NCBI RefSeq assembly: GCF_000003815.2
Contig: NC_049997.1
Coordinates: 352,214-416,213 of the forward strand
DNA length: 64,000 nt
Direction of reading: 5' to 3'
DNA from: Branchiostoma floridae
Taxonomy: Eukaryota; Chordata; Leptocardii; Amphioxiformes; Branchiostomatidae
The notes under the pieces are model-generated. The model was not told the origin of the DNA. It did no database searches and saw nothing but the letters and a program-made list of their open reading frames with translations. This document shows positions 59,801-64,000 of the stretch, in pieces; the first letter of the stretch is position 1; each line of letters begins with the position of its first letter. A program made the position numbers and the translations under genes.

Positions 59801-62800
59801 TATTTTTATTGTCTACCCCCCTCCCCACAAAAATGTGCTTGATACTGAAGATTTCAAACTTGACAGCCGTCATTGAATAAAGGTACTCATTTTCACAGAG
59901 CCATAATTGCTTTCATTCTACCGACTTTTCCTGTGGGATATAGACGTTTGGGGTATTTACATTATTGTAAATTTGACCTATGGCTTCTTTGTGGTGACCG
60001 AGCGCGTATAATTTGACGCATAGGTGTGATAATTACTATTTACTTTATTTTGTTGGAGGTTTCCATTTTAAAAATTGACTACACCATAGTATCCTTGTTG
60101 TTATTAGTTTTTTTTTTTTTTTTACACGGCAATCTTTACTATTGCAAGCATCTAACATGTTAGAATTTCTGGTTTCTGCAGACAGACTCACAGATGATCA
60201 ATGTGAAGCCCCTGAGCCGCATGGTGTTCCAGCTACTGGACGATGATTGGAAGAACGTACGGACAACACTTAGTCCGGCCTTCAGCAGCAGCAAACTCAG
60301 ACAGGTACGTAGTACTATGTTATCTACGTTATCTACTCTCATTCTACACCATTGCTCCATTGCTATATTTCCACCGACGTTTTGGTGACCGTCTTCTTCT
60401 TCTTTATACATGCTTAACATCATTAGGCTAAGGGCTGCAAGCACAGTACGTAAGATGTACACACGGCTGTAAGTTTTTATCCATCACACCGCACCTTCGC
60501 ACGTGTGGGGGTTCTTTAACGTGCCTGGGATATGGCTCTCCCCAGACACGGGACCTTCATTTAGCGTCATATCCGAGGGACGGCCCTATTAAAAGCTAGG
60601 TACTCATCTTCACCTGAGTAAAGTGAAGAAAGCCGTGTTAAGTGCCTTTCCCAATGGCACAAGATCGGTGACACGCAGCCGGATTCGAACTCGAGACCTC
60701 TTGGTTGGAAGACAAACACGCTGCCGCTACGCCACGTGATCTCACGTCTGCCACCATTCTCAGTGCGATTCTGACTGGTTCACATTGTACTGCAGCACTA
60801 GGTGTCGTAGGTAACGTATTTCGGTACTTCAACTTGCTTATGGTAGCAGGGTACAGTATTCCTCCGCGACCCCCCGAAGTCAAAGACGTAGGGGTTAAAG
60901 AGTAGTGCGGCCGATTCTTTGTTTTAAATGCATTTGTCAGGATATGATTGATGTGTTTGCAGATGACAGGTGCCATGAACAGCTGTGCCGAGCAGCTGGT
61001 GGAGAATATAAGCAGCTTCGCGACAACAAAGGAGTCTTTTGATGTCAGGCAGTAAGAATATAATCTTTGATTTCTTCAAGACGTTACTATTTCGGGCTTC
61101 TAGATACATTTCACTTGCTGCATCTCCGGGGGATATTGTATATTTCATGAACTATCAAATTATCTATGTATTCGTATACTTACTTCGTGTATTCAGTAGT
61201 CACAGGTACGACTGTCTTACTAATCTGTGTTTAGAAAGAGACAGGAAAAAAACAATACCAATGAAATTTCTCATAGAGATAACAAAAATAAAAACGATTT
61301 TCAAATAAACTAATTGCATATAAATGTTCTCGAGAATTACGTCTACAGTGTCTGTCACGGTATCAAAGTGACGGGATATGGTCAGTACTTAAACATTTAA
61401 GGGCTACGCTGCCTAGACTCCCATAGTTTCTTTTGTCGGCAGCAAATCTAGCCATCGAATAAGCCATCATACTTAGCTTGGAGCATCCATTAAACCATAT
61501 TTTTCCTAACTCCAGGTTGACCGGTGCATTCACTATGGATGTCATCGCAAGGACCATCTTCGGTACTGAGATTAACTCACAGCGGAATCCGCAGGACCCG
61601 TTCGCCATCAATGCAAAGAAATCATCCAACATCAACTTCAATAGTCCACTAATCTGGCTCTACTGTGAGTTTCGTTTTTTTCCATTATTTTATTCTCTTA
61701 TTGGTTCAATAAATTCTAAAATAATGTCAAGCTTGTTCAAATATATGTCGTTAATTAGAGCAGGAATTCGAAGTTTTGTCCGTTAAAAAACAAAAAATTT
61801 GATTGCAAATCTTTGAAAGTAGATATAAAACGAGCATATATGTGTTTTAGAATAAAATGGATACTAAATTGCCGTTGCCAAAGCCAAAAAAAGAAGATGT
61901 GATTTGAAAGAAAATAAGGATGCGCAATTCCGTATACAAAGCGTACTATTTAAGTCATCTGACCAATTCAAACGACCATTAAATTGGCATTTTAGAAGCA
62001 ACTTTTCGCACGCTCGCGTCACTAGCTCAGTGTGACAAGTTATTCAGAGTAATATAACCAGCTGCTGCCGCGCCGTGTGCCTGCAAAGCTGATGTGCTAT
62101 GCAGACTGTGATTGTGTCGGCTTTACATTACACAGATACATTTTTTTGCCAAGTAGATTACTAACACATTTCCATCCTATTTTGGAGACTCCTAAGGACT
62201 TCTGGTATATGATGATATACAGTTGGCTGGGAGTGAGGACGCCGCATTGAGTAGATGGCAATTATTTTATTCTCCTTTTATGGTTTCATAACTTAAAGAT
62301 TTAACCAACGCCATGTCAATGACCTGCATCTCCCCTTTATAGTGCTGTTTCCCGGTACCATGAAAAGGATTTGCGAGTTCCTCGACTACCAACTGTTCTT
62401 CCCTCGAGAGGCTACCGATTTCTTTAATGGAGTTATGGACCAACTCCTGTCTATGAGGGAGACTGATGGAGGAAAAGTATGTATTCTAACACTTCATTCA
62501 TTTTGGTTTCTTATAGGTAAACATATTTATCTCGAATTCTATTAATCCAATATCAAAGAAAGAAAGAAACATAAGGGAGTTTGTTATAATTAGTCTCTAC
62601 CAGACTCCTATAGGTCGCTGGGAAAACCATAGAAATGGAACAAATAGAGAAGTAAGCCGGCCAGAGAAGTATGAGCCGGCTAGGGAACAGCTTGCGACCT
62701 ACAAAGAACAGATCTGTGACAGAGTAAAGCCTTTTCTCTCACCTCTGTTTTCTCAGGGACGTGTAGACATGCTGCAGATAATGATTGATGCTCATAAGGA

Positions 62801-63809
62801 GAAGGACGAGGACAGCACGGACGGAGCAAAGGCTCACGGGAAGAAACAACGTATGAATCGTACTAAAAGTATATGTTGCAAATGGTGTAACTATTTGCCC
62901 TTCAATCTATCTTTACAATTTCAAAAGTGGTCGATCGTTATTAAGATACATATTTTCCATAGAACAAGGTTTTTCGTATACTTAATTTTTGCGGAGGCAT
63001 TTTTATATGTACAATGGAATCAAATAATTGCAAATTGCTGTGTTTCCGGATTCCAGCTCTTACTAGAGACGACGTTGTTGCAAATGGAATCGGCTTCTTT
63101 AACGCGGGTTACGACACTGTCTCTATCACATTGTCCTTCCTGTTGTACCATCTGGCTCTCGATCAGGAGATTCAGGACAAAGTCAGACAGGAGACTTACC
63201 AAGTTACTGACGGGGAAGTACGTTATCTTGTGTATTTTATGTACTGTAAGCTATTTCATTGTGGCATAATACATGTACACTACAATTAAATGGGTCATTT
63301 TTACCCATCTCTTCGTTCATGGCACTTTGAGAAAAGTACTTACACCAGGTACTAATCTGCAAACTACCAATTGAAACGTCGATAAAGGTTAGACATCCAT
63401 ATTGTACGACATGCAAAATATCAATTGCTAAAGCAACTGGAACATGAATGATTTACGACTAGACTTAAATATTGATTAAGATAAGTGAGAAGCAGCAATA
63501 CATCAGACAATTTATATTTCTTACGTCTTTACAGTTTTCATCGTTTCTTCTAAAGGAAATCTATTATTAAGCCCACAATTTGTACCGAGCACAGGAATGC
63601 ACTTCTTATGTGGATTTCCCAAATTACGAAAGAAGAGTTGGGCTGTTTTCTTTTGTTTCATCGTAAAATTGATGGTCAAGAAGAAGCATCCATAGAGCTA
63701 AGCAAACGTTTCTTCTACAGTCCCAGGTTGACTACGAGGCGGTGCAGAAGATGTCGTACCTTGAGATGTGTGTGATGGAGACCCTTCGTCTTTACTCCCT
63801 CGTACCATT
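56844..63809 (+). CDS. CYP3-like cytochrome P450, copy 2 (3' end outside window)
   Basis: Inverted twin of the P450 on the minus strand. Eleven exons seen: 56844-56914, 58917-59013, 59476-59525, 59675-59771, 60182-60304, 60963-61051, 61516-61664, 62343-62476, 62757-62850, 63057-63217, 63721-63809, all in frame (384 codons plus two bases). Membrane anchor, WKNVR, AGYDT and ETLR are present; the PERF and heme-loop exons lie past the window end. It differs from copy 1 at a few residues (CAEQ for CADQ, LLSM for LLAM, ETYQV for EIHDV, SQV for SLV) and at silent sites, a level that fits either alleles in a highly heterozygous species or a young duplicate. No stop or frameshift seen. Confidence 0.9.
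60391..60745 (-). mobile_element. tRNA-derived SINE in P450 copy 2
   Basis: Reverse complement of the SINE at 35060-35413, same position in intron 5, with only point differences. Confidence 0.88.
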
Positions 63810-64000
63810 GTGAGTGCTTACGTTTGTGAAATGGTTAACGTTTGAATTTAACACTGTAGGAAAACAAGTAAATAACTCACCAATCCAATTGGTAATTTGC
63901 CTCCAACATGCCTGCTGTGATACTGATGCTGAACTTCCTTAACCTATCTTGCGTTTTGCACATGTATAGTCGTGATAGTATGGTTTTGTATAGTCAATAA

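Larger units (their letters stand above)
56303..63878 (+). repeat. Inverted P450 block, arm 2
   Basis: Reverse complement of 32073-39950 with small differences. It lacks the 396-bp LINE at 58136, and has its own insertions near 62575-62705 (a short element with taggtcgc/gcgaccta ends) and 63300-63430. The SINE and promoter are shared. Confidence 0.95.

Overview
This is a 64 kb piece of an intron-rich, repeat-rich animal genome assembled as a scaffold. Six runs of N interrupt it; three are exactly 100 N. The gene content is a laccase-type multicopper oxidase (a family missing from vertebrates), CYP3-like cytochrome P450s, a Link-module membrane protein and a xylulokinase. Together with very dense small transposons and tRNA-derived SINEs this suggests an invertebrate deuterostome, most plausibly a lancelet (cephalochordate). 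That assignment is an inference from content; no species marker was searched.

Layout. 0-2 kb: 17-bp minisatellite. 2.2-6.9 kb: two near-identical direct copies of a 2.25 kb block, each carrying exons 1 and 2 of the multicopper oxidase. 5.3-21.9 kb (+): a complete 15-exon, 736-codon multicopper oxidase with signal peptide, all four copper motifs and a C-terminal transmembrane anchor; its introns are full of MITEs, foldback elements and a LINE fragment. 23.8-26.9 kb (+): a type II membrane protein with a coiled-coil stalk and the first part of a Link module, carrying an in-frame TGA. 30.2-39.4 kb (-): a 13- or 14-exon CYP3-like P450 whose 3' end has been remodelled by MITEs. 40-54.3 kb: mostly mobile DNA, including a 2.8 kb element with five regularly built hairpins whose stems covary. 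55.0-55.9 kb (-): two 3' exons of a xylulokinase gene. 56.3-63.9 kb (+): an inverted second copy of the P450 block, starting exactly at a 100-N gap and running off the window.

The P450 blocks and the doubled oxidase exons both begin at assembly gaps. The simplest reading is that two diverged haplotypes have been strung into one scaffold, although true recent duplications cannot be excluded. Apart from possible haplotype duplication, the genes show no shared pathway: secreted or cell-surface copper oxidation, microsomal P450 oxidation, hyaluronan-type recognition and pentulose phosphorylation are separate jobs. Exon models were built by hand from GT-AG sites, reading frame and family motifs. 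No database search was possible.
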